From a virus, in IMG/VR virus record IMGVR_UViG_3300028384_000675, positions 1 through 64,000 of that record: 64,000 nt of DNA, one strand, 5' to 3'. The notes beneath the pieces are model-generated. The model was not told where the DNA came from. It saw nothing but the letters and a program-made list of their open reading frames with translations, and did not search any database. The translations under genes were made by a program, and so were the position numbers. This document shows, piece after piece, positions 8,044 through 16,911 of the stretch. Each line of letters opens with the position of its first letter. The stretch's first letter is position 1.

Positions 8044-8981
8044 CACTGAAATTCCACGTTCGCCATTATCTCTGTCATACATGCAACAATATTTAGTTCG
8101 TGATCTGCAACGAATGCGTTCTTATATTGATAGTCGGCAAGATACAAAACCAACTGTGGGATAGAAGAGGGTTCAACTTTTTCGTACATGCTGTCATAAA
8201 TGCTGCGGAAAATAACAGAAGAATCAACGTCCATGTTATCTGACACCCACTTGCGCATCTTCTTAAAGTCTTTGTTCTTTAAGTGCTCAAACAGATCGTC
8301 ATACTGATCGCTGGCGCTTTGAAGCATGGCGATGTTCAACTTACCACCGATGGATGAACGCTGTAGTTCGTTCAGGACACGCCGCCAATCAGGGGCATAA
8401 CGCATGATCAGATTGGCGATTTCATCTTTGCTCTCAACGACGATACCTTCTTGCTCAAGGACATACATCGTTCGGGTAAAGAACTCAGCGCATAACTTTT
8501 GCATATCTTTCTTTGAGGTATTGAACTCATAGATACTGCACCGTGAGTGTAGTGGTTCAATGACACGGTTCTTAAAGTTACATGTCATAATGAACCGGCA
8601 GTTATCAGAGAACTCCTCGATGAATCCACGAAGGGCAGGTTGCGTTGACTGCGCGTTTAGGTAGTCCGCCTCGTCTAGGATGACAACCTTCAGATCACCT
8701 TCGAGTGACACGGTGGACGCGAAGTGTTTGATCTTGGTACGGAGAGTGTCAATATTACCCTCCTCCGAACCATTGATAAGAATATAGTCAAGGTTCAATT
8801 GGTTACAGATTGCTCGGGCGACTGTAGTTTTACCGAGACCTGCGGTGCCGGTGAGAAGCATATTGGGGACTTGTTCGTTTTCAACAATCTCAGAAAACGT
8901 AGACTTGAGTGACTCAGGGAGAATACACTCGGAAACTGTGCGGGGGCGATACTTTTCAACCCACAGAAAATCGTTACTCAT
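8043..8981 (-). CDS. 44: clamp loader ATPase gp44
   Basis: AAA+ ATPase that with gp62 opens and loads the gp45 sliding clamp; 312 residues (T4 319). Walker A is GTAGLGKTTVA at about residues 45-55, Walker B is VVILDEADYL at about 100-109, sensor 1 is RFIMTCNF at about 133-140 and the SRC trans-arginine motif is in PLHSRCSIYEF. The C-terminal collar domain follows. It comes after a terminator (9007-9024) and starts a tight operon: nucleotidyltransferase, dehydrogenase, membrane protein, gp62, RegA, all overlapping by a few bases. No clear promoter was seen in the 69-base gap upstream. Confidence 0.97.
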   Translation of the reverse strand: MSNDFLWVEKYRPRTVSECILPESLKSTFSEIVENEQVPNMLLTGTAGLGKTTVARAICNQLNLDYILINGSEEGNIDTLRTKIKHFASTVSLEGDLKVVILDEADYLNAQSTQPALRGFIEEFSDNCRFIMTCNFKNRVIEPLHSRCSIYEFNTSKKDMQKLCAEFFTRTMYVLEQEGIVVESKDEIANLIMRYAPDWRRVLNELQRSSIGGKLNIAMLQSASDQYDDLFEHLKNKDFKKMRKWVSDNMDVDSSVIFRSIYDSMYEKVEPSSIPQLVLYLADYQYKNAFVADHELNIVACMTEIMANVEFQ

Positions 8982-9002
8982 TACAACTCCATAATATAAA
9001 AT

Positions 9003-9024
9003 AAAAGAGGGTCATAAGACCCTC
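9003..9024 (-). terminator. intrinsic terminator upstream of gp44
   Basis: On the minus strand GAGGGTC (9018-9024) pairs with GACCCTC (9007-9013) around a TTAT loop, followed by TTTTATTTTAT. It closes the gp45-linked small-gene unit ending at 9051. Confidence 0.8.
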
Positions 9025-9050
9025 GCGATAAGGTCAATATTAACTGTACC

Positions 9051-9323
9051 TTATTTTAACTGAGTAGTCAACTCAGAAACAATTTCCGCCTTGGTAGATG
9101 AAGTCGGGACGTTGACACCTTGAGATGTAGCAAGTGACAAAAGTTCTGACTTCTTCATACGCATGAGCGCTGACTCAGATGGAAGTTCTGCGACTTCCGG
9201 TGCAGGTGGTGCTGCTGGTGCTGGATTGACAGGAGTCGAGGGGTCAACATGCTTGCTCCCAGGACGGACGATGTAAAAAATTACACCTGCCAAAAGTACC
9301 AGCAAAACGATTGCGAGTTCCAT
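9051..9323 (-). CDS. small membrane-anchored protein with HeH/SAP-like end
   Basis: A 90-residue protein. Residues 2-20 form one hydrophobic helix (ELAIVLLVLLAGVIFYIV), then comes a Pro/Ala-rich linker (residues 28-48), then a C-terminal helical unit (ALMRMKKSELLSLATSQGVN, ending with KAEIVSELT). The helix-extended loop-helix pattern K-S-E-L-L-x-L-A-x-x-x-G-V resembles HeH or SAP-type DNA-binding motifs. If so, it could tether DNA at the membrane, which is inference. It lies 3 bases after the next upstream gene and ends at a strong terminator. Confidence 0.8.
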   Translation of the reverse strand: MELAIVLLVLLAGVIFYIVRPGSKHVDPSTPVNPAPAAPPAPEVAELPSESALMRMKKSELLSLATSQGVNVPTSSTKAEIVSELTTQLK

Positions 9324-9326
9324 AGA

Positions 9327-9518
9327 TTACTCCTCTGTTTCCTCTTCTTCGCTTTGTGCTGCTTCGACTTGTTGAATCAGGTTGATGCAGTGATCACGCA
9401 ACTGCCCGATAGTCGAAAGTTCCTCGCCGCGGAAACCGCCGCGAGATGAAACAGTGTCAACCACAGCAACTGTGCTGCGAGCGACACGGTTTACCAGGTC
9501 GATCATTTCAGTATTCAT
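9327..9518 (-). CDS. hypothetical protein, 63 residues
   Basis: A small protein starting MNTEMIDLVNRVARSTVAVV and ending in an acidic tail (SEEEETEE). No family recognised. A good Shine-Dalgarno (AAGGAG) precedes the ATG, and the gene sits 10 bases after gp45 and 3 bases before the membrane-anchored gene, so it belongs to the gp45 transcript. Confidence 0.7.
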   Translation of the reverse strand: MNTEMIDLVNRVARSTVAVVDTVSSRGGFRGEELSTIGQLRDHCINLIQQVEAAQSEEEETEE

Positions 9519-9528
9519 GAATTACTCC

Positions 9529-10197
9529 TTAAAATTTACTTGTTTTCTGTAGCGCTACCCAATATTCGACATTGGATTCTGTGTTCACAAAGTGTGAAAT
9601 TAGTTTCGATGAGAGATACACGTCATAGTCGCCATCAATCATTTTGAGATTATTAATGTTGAAGATCATCTTGAAGTCTTCAGCATCAGAGTTACCGTCA
9701 ACTGCAATCTTCAATGTATTTGAGGTTGGATCTTCGTTGTTCAAAACAGTTAGAACAATCGCGCCATCCTCTTTCGTTACCGCAACCTCAGTGTGACCGA
9801 ATACAGATGCGGCACGCTTGATTCGACTCATAGTTTCTTGATCCAAGCGGAAAGAAACATCAGGGTCAGGCATAGAAACATCTTTGTTAGAGGTGGTAAG
9901 CATATTGGGATCAGAGTAAAAATACTTGACACTTGAGCGACCCGAACCATCAGAAATAGTCAGGAACTTTTCTTCGAACGCGATACGAGGCGAGTCGACC
10001 AGATTGAGTACACTGAGGAACTCGCTTAGGTCGTAGACTCCAAACGAAGAGGGGAACTCGACGTCTACTTCAGAGCGAGCAAGAACGGTCTTCGCCTCAG
10101 ATACTGTACGAAGAATGTTACCCTCTTGAATAACGATGTTCGAGTGGATGGATGCGAAGTTACGAAGAACTTGCAATGTGTTTTCAGATAATTCCAT
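9529..10197 (-). CDS. 45: sliding clamp gp45
   Basis: Trimeric DNA sliding clamp, the processivity factor of gp43 and the mobile enhancer of late transcription through gp55. The protein of 222 residues (T4 228) begins MELSENTLQVLRNFASIHSN, parallel to T4 MKLSKDTTALLKNFATINSG, so the ATG at 10195-10197 is preferred; an ATG two codons upstream (10203) is possible. FGVYDLSEFLSVLNLV and the C-terminal DGDYDVYLSSKLISHF are the characteristic clamp strands. A sigma70-like promoter with poly-T spacer lies directly upstream, overlapping the gp46 stop, so gp45 can be transcribed independently. Confidence 0.95.
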   Translation of the reverse strand: MELSENTLQVLRNFASIHSNIVIQEGNILRTVSEAKTVLARSEVDVEFPSSFGVYDLSEFLSVLNLVDSPRIAFEEKFLTISDGSGRSSVKYFYSDPNMLTTSNKDVSMPDPDVSFRLDQETMSRIKRAASVFGHTEVAVTKEDGAIVLTVLNNEDPTSNTLKIAVDGNSDAEDFKMIFNINNLKMIDGDYDVYLSSKLISHFVNTESNVEYWVALQKTSKF

Positions 10198-10226
10198 AAT
10201 CATTAACCCTTGTTAGTAATACATCT

Positions 10227-10255
10227 ATTATGCAAAAAAATAAACGAAAAATCAA
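10227..10255 (-). promoter_or_regulatory. sigma70-like promoter of gp45
   Basis: On the minus strand, -35 TTGATT (10250-10255) and -10 CATAAT (10227-10232) are separated by 17 bases ending in seven T and one G. The layout is the same as before gp55 and gp43. The -35 box overlaps the last codons of gp46. Confidence 0.6.
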
Positions 10256-11958
10256 GCCACTTGACTGAAGTTTTTACGTTTGACGAACTCAATCTTAGAT
10301 TCGAACTTGCCATCGAGCAGTTCACCCTTATGAGATATGATGAATACATTGGTATCGTCATCCAAAGTATCTAATATTTTTGTCAGGTTGTCAACCCCGT
10401 CGGCGTCCATACTTGAATCAAATGTTTCATCAAGAATCAGCAGGTTGGTTGCGACTGAGTTCTTCATCTTGGCAACCTGCCGCCATGTAAATAGTAGCGC
10501 CAAGTCAATGCGTTGCTTCTCACCCTCTGAGAATGAGTCATACGAGAACGCATCGCGGTGACGCGACTTGATAGTTTCTTTGAACGTATCGTCGAGGTGG
10601 AACGAGACGAAGAAGTCCAGCACCTGTAGATACTTGTTGGTGAGATTATTGATCACGGGCAAGTACTGCTTGATGATCTTGGTCTTGATGCCCGTATCCT
10701 TCAGCATCTCAGTGATCACCACATGGTATGATGTTCTGTCGGCGAGGTTAGATTTTTGCTCAACGACCTCATACTTCTGTTCAGTCAATGTACTCAGTTC
10801 TTTTTCTGCTGTTTCGATGTCGCCTGTATCCTGCTCATACTTAGTAAGTTGCGACTGCAGTTCAGTAATCCTGCGCTGGTACTCGCTCACTTGCATGTTT
10901 CGACGGTCAATCTCAGCGACGACAGCGGTACACGACTCAATTTCTTCCTCAAGTTCAGAAAGGGTTCGCTTGAGCGTTCTTACCTTTGCTGCTGCTTGGT
11001 GCCGACCTTCTTCAAATTGATCCCACTTCTTTGCGGAGGAGTCGACTCTTTTCTGTTTAAATTCTTCGTCGATACCTTGATCGCAGGTGGGGCAGGTAGT
11101 ATTGTTTTCATAAAATGTAATTTCCTTGTTCAGTTCTTTCTGCTTCACGCCGAACTGATAATCATACTTCTCAACCTCAGATATCTTCTTAATCGTATCT
11201 AATGACTTAGACTTGAGAGAGTCGAGGTTATCATGATCTGCTTTCTCCTGCGAGGCACGAAGTTCTTCAATGGTTTCTTCAAGTGCTTTGATCTCATTAA
11301 GTTTCTCATACTTCGCCTCTTGGTTCAGATTGTGAAGTTTTTCGACATATCGCTTCTGAGTCTTAACCTTCATCTCAACTGCATCCAAGTCAGCGATATT
11401 CGCTCGAACCTGCTCCTTGAGGACAGACTGGCGCTCCTTGAGGATGCCGTTCATCTTGGAGAATACATTGATGTCCAGCAGATCTTCAATCACGTCACGG
11501 CGAATATGCGAGGGTAACTGCATAAATGGCACGAACGATGACGAACCGAGGACAACGATCTGGTGGAATGACTTGTGATTCAGTTTCAGAATATTCTGCT
11601 CAAGAACTTTCTGGTACTCTTTATTGTGCGAGTCCTGATTCACAAGGTTGCCGTCGCGCCAAATCTCAAAGCGCACAGGTTTAATGCCCCGAACGATCTT
11701 ATAGTCTGAACCGTTGACCGAGAACTCAACCTCAACCAAGCAGTTCTTTTGATTGATAGAGTTGATCAACTGTGGTTTGTTGACATTGCGGTGTGCCTTA
11801 CCGAACAGAGCAAACGAGAGCGCGTCGAGCATGGTGGACTTACCGGCACCGTTTTGCCCAACGATCAGCGTTGATGAGTTTCTGTTAAGGTCAATTTGCG
11901 TGAACGAATCACCAGTACTAAGAAAGTTCTTGTACCGTAGCATTTTAAAAAATATCAT
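10252..11958 (-). CDS. 46: recombination nuclease subunit gp46 (Rad50-like)
   Basis: SMC/Rad50-type ATPase subunit of the gp46/gp47 nuclease that resects DNA ends for UvsX loading. 568 residues (T4 560). Walker A is GQNGAGKSTMLDALSF at about residues 34-49; two coiled-coil arms flank a zinc hook CPTCDQG at about 287-293; the ABC signature is FSEGEKQRIDLALLF at about 473-487; Walker B is LLILDETFDSS; the H-loop is NVFIISHKGEL. All key residues are present. It overlaps gp47 by 4 bases (ATGA). Confidence 0.97.
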   Translation of the reverse strand: MIFFKMLRYKNFLSTGDSFTQIDLNRNSSTLIVGQNGAGKSTMLDALSFALFGKAHRNVNKPQLINSINQKNCLVEVEFSVNGSDYKIVRGIKPVRFEIWRDGNLVNQDSHNKEYQKVLEQNILKLNHKSFHQIVVLGSSSFVPFMQLPSHIRRDVIEDLLDINVFSKMNGILKERQSVLKEQVRANIADLDAVEMKVKTQKRYVEKLHNLNQEAKYEKLNEIKALEETIEELRASQEKADHDNLDSLKSKSLDTIKKISEVEKYDYQFGVKQKELNKEITFYENNTTCPTCDQGIDEEFKQKRVDSSAKKWDQFEEGRHQAAAKVRTLKRTLSELEEEIESCTAVVAEIDRRNMQVSEYQRRITELQSQLTKYEQDTGDIETAEKELSTLTEQKYEVVEQKSNLADRTSYHVVITEMLKDTGIKTKIIKQYLPVINNLTNKYLQVLDFFVSFHLDDTFKETIKSRHRDAFSYDSFSEGEKQRIDLALLFTWRQVAKMKNSVATNLLILDETFDSSMDADGVDNLTKILDTLDDDTNVFIISHKGELLDGKFESKIEFVKRKNFSQVA

Positions 11959-13028
11959 ACGAGTTCTAGAGTCTGCGCCTCAATCATTAGTTCATGAACC
12001 ATGTTTTTGATCCGGTCTTTATCGAGCGGAGTATCAACAGCATCAACATAACTATACAATAAATCTTCGGTGGAGTCAAGAGAAACTTTCTCATCCTCGA
12101 CTGACGATCCCACGAACTCCTCAAAGTTCTCAGCAATCTTCAACTCATGAATGCGGCGAGAGTTGATACGGTCGACAAACTTTTCGAAGAGTTTCGGGTT
12201 GGACTTATTGACTACAATTAGCTTGACAAACTTCTCATCGATGTCAGGCAGTTTACCTGCATTGTAATAATAGTCTGACTTTTCGCGCGTATCGTCATAA
12301 TAAATCTTTTCGAACAGACGTACAGGATTCTCTACTGCTTCCAGTTCACGCGTGTCAGTGTCAAACACATGGAAGTATTTTGGATCGTGTGCATCATTCC
12401 AGAAGAACTCCATTTGCGATCCAAGGTAGTGGATATTGCCGCTTGAAGACTTGGTATGAAAGTGTCCCGTCAGAACGCTCTCAAATCGCTCAAATACGCT
12501 TGCAGGCATCCCCTCGGTACAAGGTATACCCGCTTGCATTTCGAACCCTGCAATCTCTAGATGCGCTCCCACATGCGTCGCTTTGCACTTAGATAAAAAG
12601 CGCATTGATTCCACTTCGTTTTCGTGGTTTATCCATGGAATCAATGCGAAGTCTAGACCGTCATAATTCACCACCATTGGTTTCTCAATGATGCGAACTT
12701 CTTGCATATAATGCCCGAGCAACTCTTTCAGAGCATTAAGATTATTTGTGTTCTTGTAATATACGTCATGGTTTCCTGGTATGATGTCCATGTGTATCTG
12801 TAATTCTCGGAGCTTCTCCAGAAAGATCTTCCGATTGTGTTCGAGTGCTTTGAAATTAATAAACTTACGATTATCGTAATAATCGCCCAAGTGCAGAATC
12901 TTTTTGATGCCGTGCTGCTCAAGATGCGGGAAGAAAACGTCACGATAGAATTTTTCCTGATAGTCCATTAATATTTCGGATGAGTTGCGAATACCACAAT
13001 GGGTATCGTTAAGAATAGCAATCTTCAT
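11955..13028 (-). CDS. 47: recombination nuclease subunit gp47 (Mre11-like)
   Basis: Calcineurin-like metallophosphoesterase subunit that works with gp46. 357 residues (T4 339). Metal-binding motifs are NDTHCGIR at residues 6-13, HLGDYYDNR at about 46-54, IPGNHDVYY at about 82-90 and TGHFHTK near 195. The start ATG overlaps the stop of the small membrane-protein gene (TAATG). Confidence 0.97.
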   Translation of the reverse strand: MKIAILNDTHCGIRNSSEILMDYQEKFYRDVFFPHLEQHGIKKILHLGDYYDNRKFINFKALEHNRKIFLEKLRELQIHMDIIPGNHDVYYKNTNNLNALKELLGHYMQEVRIIEKPMVVNYDGLDFALIPWINHENEVESMRFLSKCKATHVGAHLEIAGFEMQAGIPCTEGMPASVFERFESVLTGHFHTKSSSGNIHYLGSQMEFFWNDAHDPKYFHVFDTDTRELEAVENPVRLFEKIYYDDTREKSDYYYNAGKLPDIDEKFVKLIVVNKSNPKLFEKFVDRINSRRIHELKIAENFEEFVGSSVEDEKVSLDSTEDLLYSYVDAVDTPLDKDRIKNMVHELMIEAQTLELV

Positions 13029-13222
13029 TATATATTAGCCAGTTGTACAACAATGATGAATAGTAGAATATTTGTCATAAACAATTCTAAAGCAAGAATG
13101 GTATGGTACCAAACCCACCTAGTCTTGTATGCATTTTCGACGTTTAGATTTTCGGGATTCGGATCTTCGTTCGGTTTAGACGCCAAACGTAAACCCTTAG
13201 AGAAGAATTTAATCCACCCCAT
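13028..13222 (-). CDS. small membrane protein between gp55 and gp47
   Basis: A 64-residue protein if started at the ATG 13220-13222 (MGWIKFFSKGLRLASKPNED), which has AGGA about eight bases upstream; an ATG three codons earlier (13231) is also open. The C-terminal 25 residues (ILALELFMTNILLFIIVVQL) form a membrane helix. It overlaps the end of gp55 and the start of gp47, so it is embedded in a translationally coupled unit. No function known. Confidence 0.72.
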   Translation of the reverse strand: MGWIKFFSKGLRLASKPNEDPNPENLNVENAYKTRWVWYHTILALELFMTNILLFIIVVQLANI

Positions 13223-13817
13223 ATTCTTCATCCTCTCCTATGAACTCGCTGAGATCAGAGTCGACTTTGCGTTTGCGCTTTTGCCGCTGACCTTTTTCAT
13301 ATGCCTTCACTACTTTATCTGATTCCTTGACTATGTCAATACGCCCACGCAGTTCATCTACAAATGCCTGAGTCTGGCGGAATGCATCATCATTCTGCGA
13401 CTCCTCGGAGATGAGATCTTCAATGCCACTCTCAGTGAGGTAGCGCATCTTGATGTCTTGCTGTTTTTTCTCTCGCTCGATGCGGCGCAGGAATGCATAC
13501 CATGAGATCTGTGTAAAGTACGCAAAGGCATTCGGTTTACCTGTTCGCGTAGCAGTCTCAAGGTTATAGTTGTCAATTGCTTTCAAGCAGTTCTCAACTG
13601 CGTCCATCATCATTTCTTCGCGATAAGTGTATCGTACAAAGTTCGCTTTGTGCGACAGACCCTCGGCGATCTTCAAAAAACATGAAGCGATATAGTCATT
13701 GATCTGAGGTTTATCCAGACCCTGACTTTCTACTTCGCGCGCGTGCTTTACATACTCAACCACCGCCTCAGAGAACTGAGCGTTGTTAACATAATGCGGT
13801 TTGTCTTTCGCTTTCAT
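13209..13817 (-). CDS. 55: late transcription sigma factor gp55
   Basis: Small sigma-like factor that directs host RNA polymerase to TATAAATA late promoters and is activated by the gp45 clamp. 202 residues (T4 185). Recognisable regions are YVNNAQFSEAVVEYVK, the region-2 core YTYREEMMMDAVENCLKAIDNY and AFAYFTQISWYAFLRRIEREKK. The C-terminal charged tail (KGQRQKRKRKVDSDLSEFI) resembles the part of gp55 that contacts the clamp. Directly upstream is the best sigma70-like promoter of the window, fitting early or middle expression ahead of the late genes it serves. Confidence 0.95.
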   Translation of the reverse strand: MKAKDKPHYVNNAQFSEAVVEYVKHAREVESQGLDKPQINDYIASCFLKIAEGLSHKANFVRYTYREEMMMDAVENCLKAIDNYNLETATRTGKPNAFAYFTQISWYAFLRRIEREKKQQDIKMRYLTESGIEDLISEESQNDDAFRQTQAFVDELRGRIDIVKESDKVVKAYEKGQRQKRKRKVDSDLSEFIGEDEEYGVD

Positions 13818-13847
13818 ACAGATACCTCTACATCAAATACTTCATAC

Positions 13848-13876
13848 ATTATACAAAAAAAACAGATGAAAATCAA
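13848..13876 (-). promoter_or_regulatory. sigma70-like promoter of gp55
   Basis: Minus strand: -35 TTGATT (13871-13876), a 17-base spacer ending in eight T and one G, and -10 TATAAT (13848-13853). The -10 box is a perfect consensus match and lies 31 bases upstream of the gp55 ATG. Confidence 0.75.
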
Positions 13877-13937
13877 CCCCTTGCTTTTTCTGAAAATATA
13901 GGTAGAATAGATCTTGAATCGCAGGGGAAAGAATATA

Positions 13938-14429
13938 TTAATGAATTGAATCAGGTCCTGGGAACTTAATGATATTTGAACCGCCATCTGAATCATCTAA
14001 ACTAAAAGATTCTTCTTCTGTTTGTTTTTCCATTTCATCAATTAATGCCATGATTTCATCATGCATTTTAGCATATTGATTTTTTTGATCGTTAACAATC
14101 TGTTCTTCGGTTTGGGCCCGAGCGCGTGAATTTAAATGCATTTCTGTTCGCGCTTTCCTATACTCAGAATACAACGTTGTGTTGGGTGAAACACAAGCGA
14201 CTATATGATCTTTGGCAATAGAGATCAATTGATCTTCTCTTTCTGCCATAGTGAACCAAGGTTTGAACATGTACTTAGTATGTGATGTTCCCACAGTCTT
14301 GGTGATCATAGATAGTGCATTCTTAACCACATAATCTGTACCTTCATCTTCAGGATATTCCATCACTTGGCAAATTATTTCTTCGCCGTTGGTCATCTTA
14401 AACTGCATAATTCCTGGGTACATCATCAT
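13938..14429 (-). CDS. conserved T4-like hypothetical protein
   Basis: A 163-residue protein with a beta-rich N-terminal half (MQFKMTNGEEIICQVMEYPE, then YVVKNALSMITKTVG) that has the look of a small barrel such as an Sm-like fold, followed by a charged helix (about residues 95-145) and a disordered Asp/Ser-rich end. A similar protein lies between UvsW and gp55 in other marine T4-like phages as far as I recall; its function is unknown to me. The ATG overlaps the UvsW stop (TAATG). The first three codons are ATG ATG ATG, so the exact start is uncertain by two residues. Confidence 0.82.
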   Translation of the reverse strand: MMMYPGIMQFKMTNGEEIICQVMEYPEDEGTDYVVKNALSMITKTVGTSHTKYMFKPWFTMAEREDQLISIAKDHIVACVSPNTTLYSEYRKARTEMHLNSRARAQTEEQIVNDQKNQYAKMHDEIMALIDEMEKQTEEESFSLDDSDGGSNIIKFPGPDSIH

Positions 14430-15904
14430 TAAATTTCTACCTGAGTAATTTTATAGGGGAATTTCTCTTTAGTATATATCTTAATTCTTTCACCGCTATG
14501 CAGCAGCGTAAAGTTCTTCTTGGACTTCCAGTGAAGGTCGTCCGCGATGTCATATAGTTTAGTCACCGAACCGTCATCAGACAAACGAAGACCCCGACCT
14601 ATCGATTGGAGTACTCGGATTTGACTTTTTGATGGAGATGCAAAAATAACGTTATGCAGATTTTTGATATTAATACCAGTGGAGAAAGTGCCCAGAGAAG
14701 CGAGTATAATGCTATTCTTTTGCTTGTCCACAATATTCCGGATTTGTTCGCGGTCTGTTGTTTTTGTTTCGCCTGAGACGAAAAAGAGTCGTTGTCCATT
14801 TTGTAATCTCGACTCAATTAAATCCCGTAGACCCTTGCCGTGGCGATCCACAAGGTTAAACAAAACAAGTGTATTTCCAGTTTGATTGACTGCAAGGTTT
14901 GCGATAAACTTGTTCCGCTTTTCATATGTGACGAGGAAATCGATTTCATCTTGGTAACTCCTATTCTCTGTCGGTCTACAAAACTCTTCGGCATACTTTA
15001 ACAATATGATATCAATGTCGAGTTCCGCGAGCGCTTCTTTCTTTTGAAGTTCGTGCGTCGTGATGACTTTCTTAACAGGTCCAAACAGTCCTTCAAGAAC
15101 TAATTTGTGGACCTGCGTACCATCTAACGTACCCGTTGTGCCGAAACGATATTCAGCATTGATCGCTTTATTCATAATCGAAGACAGAGACTTGGACTTG
15201 AATCCATGTACTTCGTCGCCAATGATACAACCGAACTGATGAAACCAGTTAGGGTGTAATTTGTAGATCGACTGCCATGTTGATATGACAATCGGGCATT
15301 CCGTTTCCTTATCTTTTCCTGAGTAGATGCGGTGACAATTTGTTTCTACATCATACCCGTACTCAGAGAAGTCTTTGTACATCTGCTCTACGAGTGATGT
15401 GGTCGGAACAACAAGGAGAATTTTTTTATTGCGGTTTTCCAAATACCAGCGCGATAGCAGGTAAATGATAAATGATTTACCCGAACCTGTCGGGGAAACG
15501 AGAATACATCTTTTGTTCTCAATGCCATGCGCTATAGCATCGTATTGGTAGTCGCGAGGTTTGAACGGCAGGTTTAGAGTGTCGAACCACTCCATTGTTT
15601 TCATATGATTTACGGAGTTTTTATCATACGGGTATCCATATGGACCCTCTTCAACCTTGATACCATACCCACGCTGTATGGCAAACTTCTTGATTGCCCA
15701 GTACAGTCCTGCGTTGATCTCGCCGTTGGTGCGGTTGAACATACGGATCTTTCCGTCCCACACCTTCTTTTTTACTGCTGGCATAAACTTAGCGCCAGGA
15801 ACCTCGAATGTAAAATATTCTGACAACTCAGAGACGACGTGTGGCGCGCACTCTATCATCTGCAGCATCGAATAATCTTTCATTCTCAGTTTAATTATTT
15901 CCAT
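14429..15904 (-). CDS. uvsW: UvsW recombination helicase
   Basis: Superfamily 2 DNA/RNA helicase that unwinds branched intermediates and R-loops, moving replication from origin-dependent to recombination-dependent mode. 491 residues when started at the ATG overlapping the UvsY stop (15902-15904), which begins MEIIKLRMKDYSML; T4 has 503. The N-terminal DNA-binding domain contains VKKKVWDGKIRMFNR. Walker A is VSPTGSGKSFIIY, motif II is IIGDEVHGF, motif III includes GTTGTL, and motif VI is QSIGRGLRLSDDG. Confidence 0.96.
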   Translation of the reverse strand: MEIIKLRMKDYSMLQMIECAPHVVSELSEYFTFEVPGAKFMPAVKKKVWDGKIRMFNRTNGEINAGLYWAIKKFAIQRGYGIKVEEGPYGYPYDKNSVNHMKTMEWFDTLNLPFKPRDYQYDAIAHGIENKRCILVSPTGSGKSFIIYLLSRWYLENRNKKILLVVPTTSLVEQMYKDFSEYGYDVETNCHRIYSGKDKETECPIVISTWQSIYKLHPNWFHQFGCIIGDEVHGFKSKSLSSIMNKAINAEYRFGTTGTLDGTQVHKLVLEGLFGPVKKVITTHELQKKEALAELDIDIILLKYAEEFCRPTENRSYQDEIDFLVTYEKRNKFIANLAVNQTGNTLVLFNLVDRHGKGLRDLIESRLQNGQRLFFVSGETKTTDREQIRNIVDKQKNSIILASLGTFSTGINIKNLHNVIFASPSKSQIRVLQSIGRGLRLSDDGSVTKLYDIADDLHWKSKKNFTLLHSGERIKIYTKEKFPYKITQVEI

Positions 15905-16347
15905 TAAAATCCTGCTTCGAACTTCTTCCACTCAAGGGCATTACGAATCGTTTGGTGCCGCCACTTGATGCTTTCGAGGATCTCCTTCAACGTTTCTATC
16001 ATAGTATTTAGGTATGCCATTTTCGCCTCGCTGGCAACCAACTCTGGGTCTGCCTCGACGTAATGCTGCATCTCACCCTTGAGTATACGCAACCCGTCAA
16101 ATGGATCGGGGTCCCAACCTAGTTTTTCAATCTCGTGTTGATCAAGTTTGCCATTATACCATAACCACTTATTCTTCATGAGTTCTTTCTGTTTGAACTC
16201 CGCGTCCTTCAACTTGAGTTTGTACGTTGAAAGCAACTCGAGATACTTGGCATGTAGTTTTGGGGTCTCTACTGAACTCACGTCCAGTTTGTTAAATTCA
16301 ATTTGCGAGTCAGATTTCCATTCGGCATGCAACTGCTCTAGGTTCAT
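15904..16347 (-). CDS. uvsY: UvsY recombination mediator
   Basis: Recombination mediator that helps UvsX displace the ssDNA-binding protein. 147 residues (T4 137). It is almost entirely helical: MNLEQLHAEWKSDSQIEFNK, then KYLELLSTYKLKLKDAEFK, a KWLWYNGKLDQHE segment and the C-terminal WRHQTIRNALEWKKFEAGF, which matches the T4 end (RAFEAGK). The stop overlaps the UvsW start. The order gp3-UvsY-UvsW follows that of marine T4-like phages. Confidence 0.94.
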   Translation of the reverse strand: MNLEQLHAEWKSDSQIEFNKLDVSSVETPKLHAKYLELLSTYKLKLKDAEFKQKELMKNKWLWYNGKLDQHEIEKLGWDPDPFDGLRILKGEMQHYVEADPELVASEAKMAYLNTMIETLKEILESIKWRHQTIRNALEWKKFEAGF

Positions 16348-16387
16348 GATGTAGTGCTCCTAATAATACTGTATAGACTATATTGTA

Positions 16388-16882
16388 CTATGCAAGAGTG
16401 AAATAGTCAAATCTAAATGTGACTGGGAAAGTAATATATTCTCCGGTTGAGGTAGAAGAGAAGTTAACATTTCCGATGTTGATGGGTGTAGCGTTCACAT
16501 AACGAAACGCTCGGTTTGGATTATTCGAACTGGTGAGTATGAACAGAGTGATATCCTGATAAGATGGTGGTAATGGTTCTTGCGTGATATTCAGACGGTG
16601 ATTGTATTCGACCATGCCTTCAAACCACAGATACATTTCTTGATAGACATTCATGTCTTCGTCCATCAACACATCGAATGTCAACTGTCCAAACTGCAAC
16701 GACTCACCCGAAAATGGAATTGGAGTTGCCTTCCGGAAGTTCACCTCTGACGTGTCAATGTTTAGATCGGGGTGTTGTACAGATTGCGCAAAAAACTCGA
16801 GGTTCGAATAGTTCTCTCGATTTATAACAATCTTGAAACCATTTGGTTGCAGGAAGTTAGTTCCGCACTCAAAGTTTGCCAT
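16388..16882 (-). CDS. 3: tail terminator protein gp3
   Basis: A 164-residue tail-tube-fold protein starting MANFECGTNFLQPNGFKIVI. It matches T4 gp3 (176 residues) in the central strand-helix FDVLMDEDMNVYQEMYLWFEGM, the strand DITLFILTSSNNPN and the end FPVTFRFDYFTLA. gp3 caps the tail tube at the neck end and fixes tail length. The related tube protein gp19 is encoded at 27287. The ATG at 16880-16882 is preferred to an upstream TTG. A perfect late promoter lies 30 bases upstream and overlaps the gp23 stop. Confidence 0.85.
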   Translation of the reverse strand: MANFECGTNFLQPNGFKIVINRENYSNLEFFAQSVQHPDLNIDTSEVNFRKATPIPFSGESLQFGQLTFDVLMDEDMNVYQEMYLWFEGMVEYNHRLNITQEPLPPSYQDITLFILTSSNNPNRAFRYVNATPINIGNVNFSSTSTGEYITFPVTFRFDYFTLA

Positions 16883-16911
16883 GGTTGGTTCTCTCAATAA
16901 TCAGTACAAGT

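Noticed and set aside
13028-13231. Start of the small membrane protein at 13231
   Set aside because: The ATG at 13220-13222 has better ribosome-site spacing; the upstream one is kept only as an alternative.
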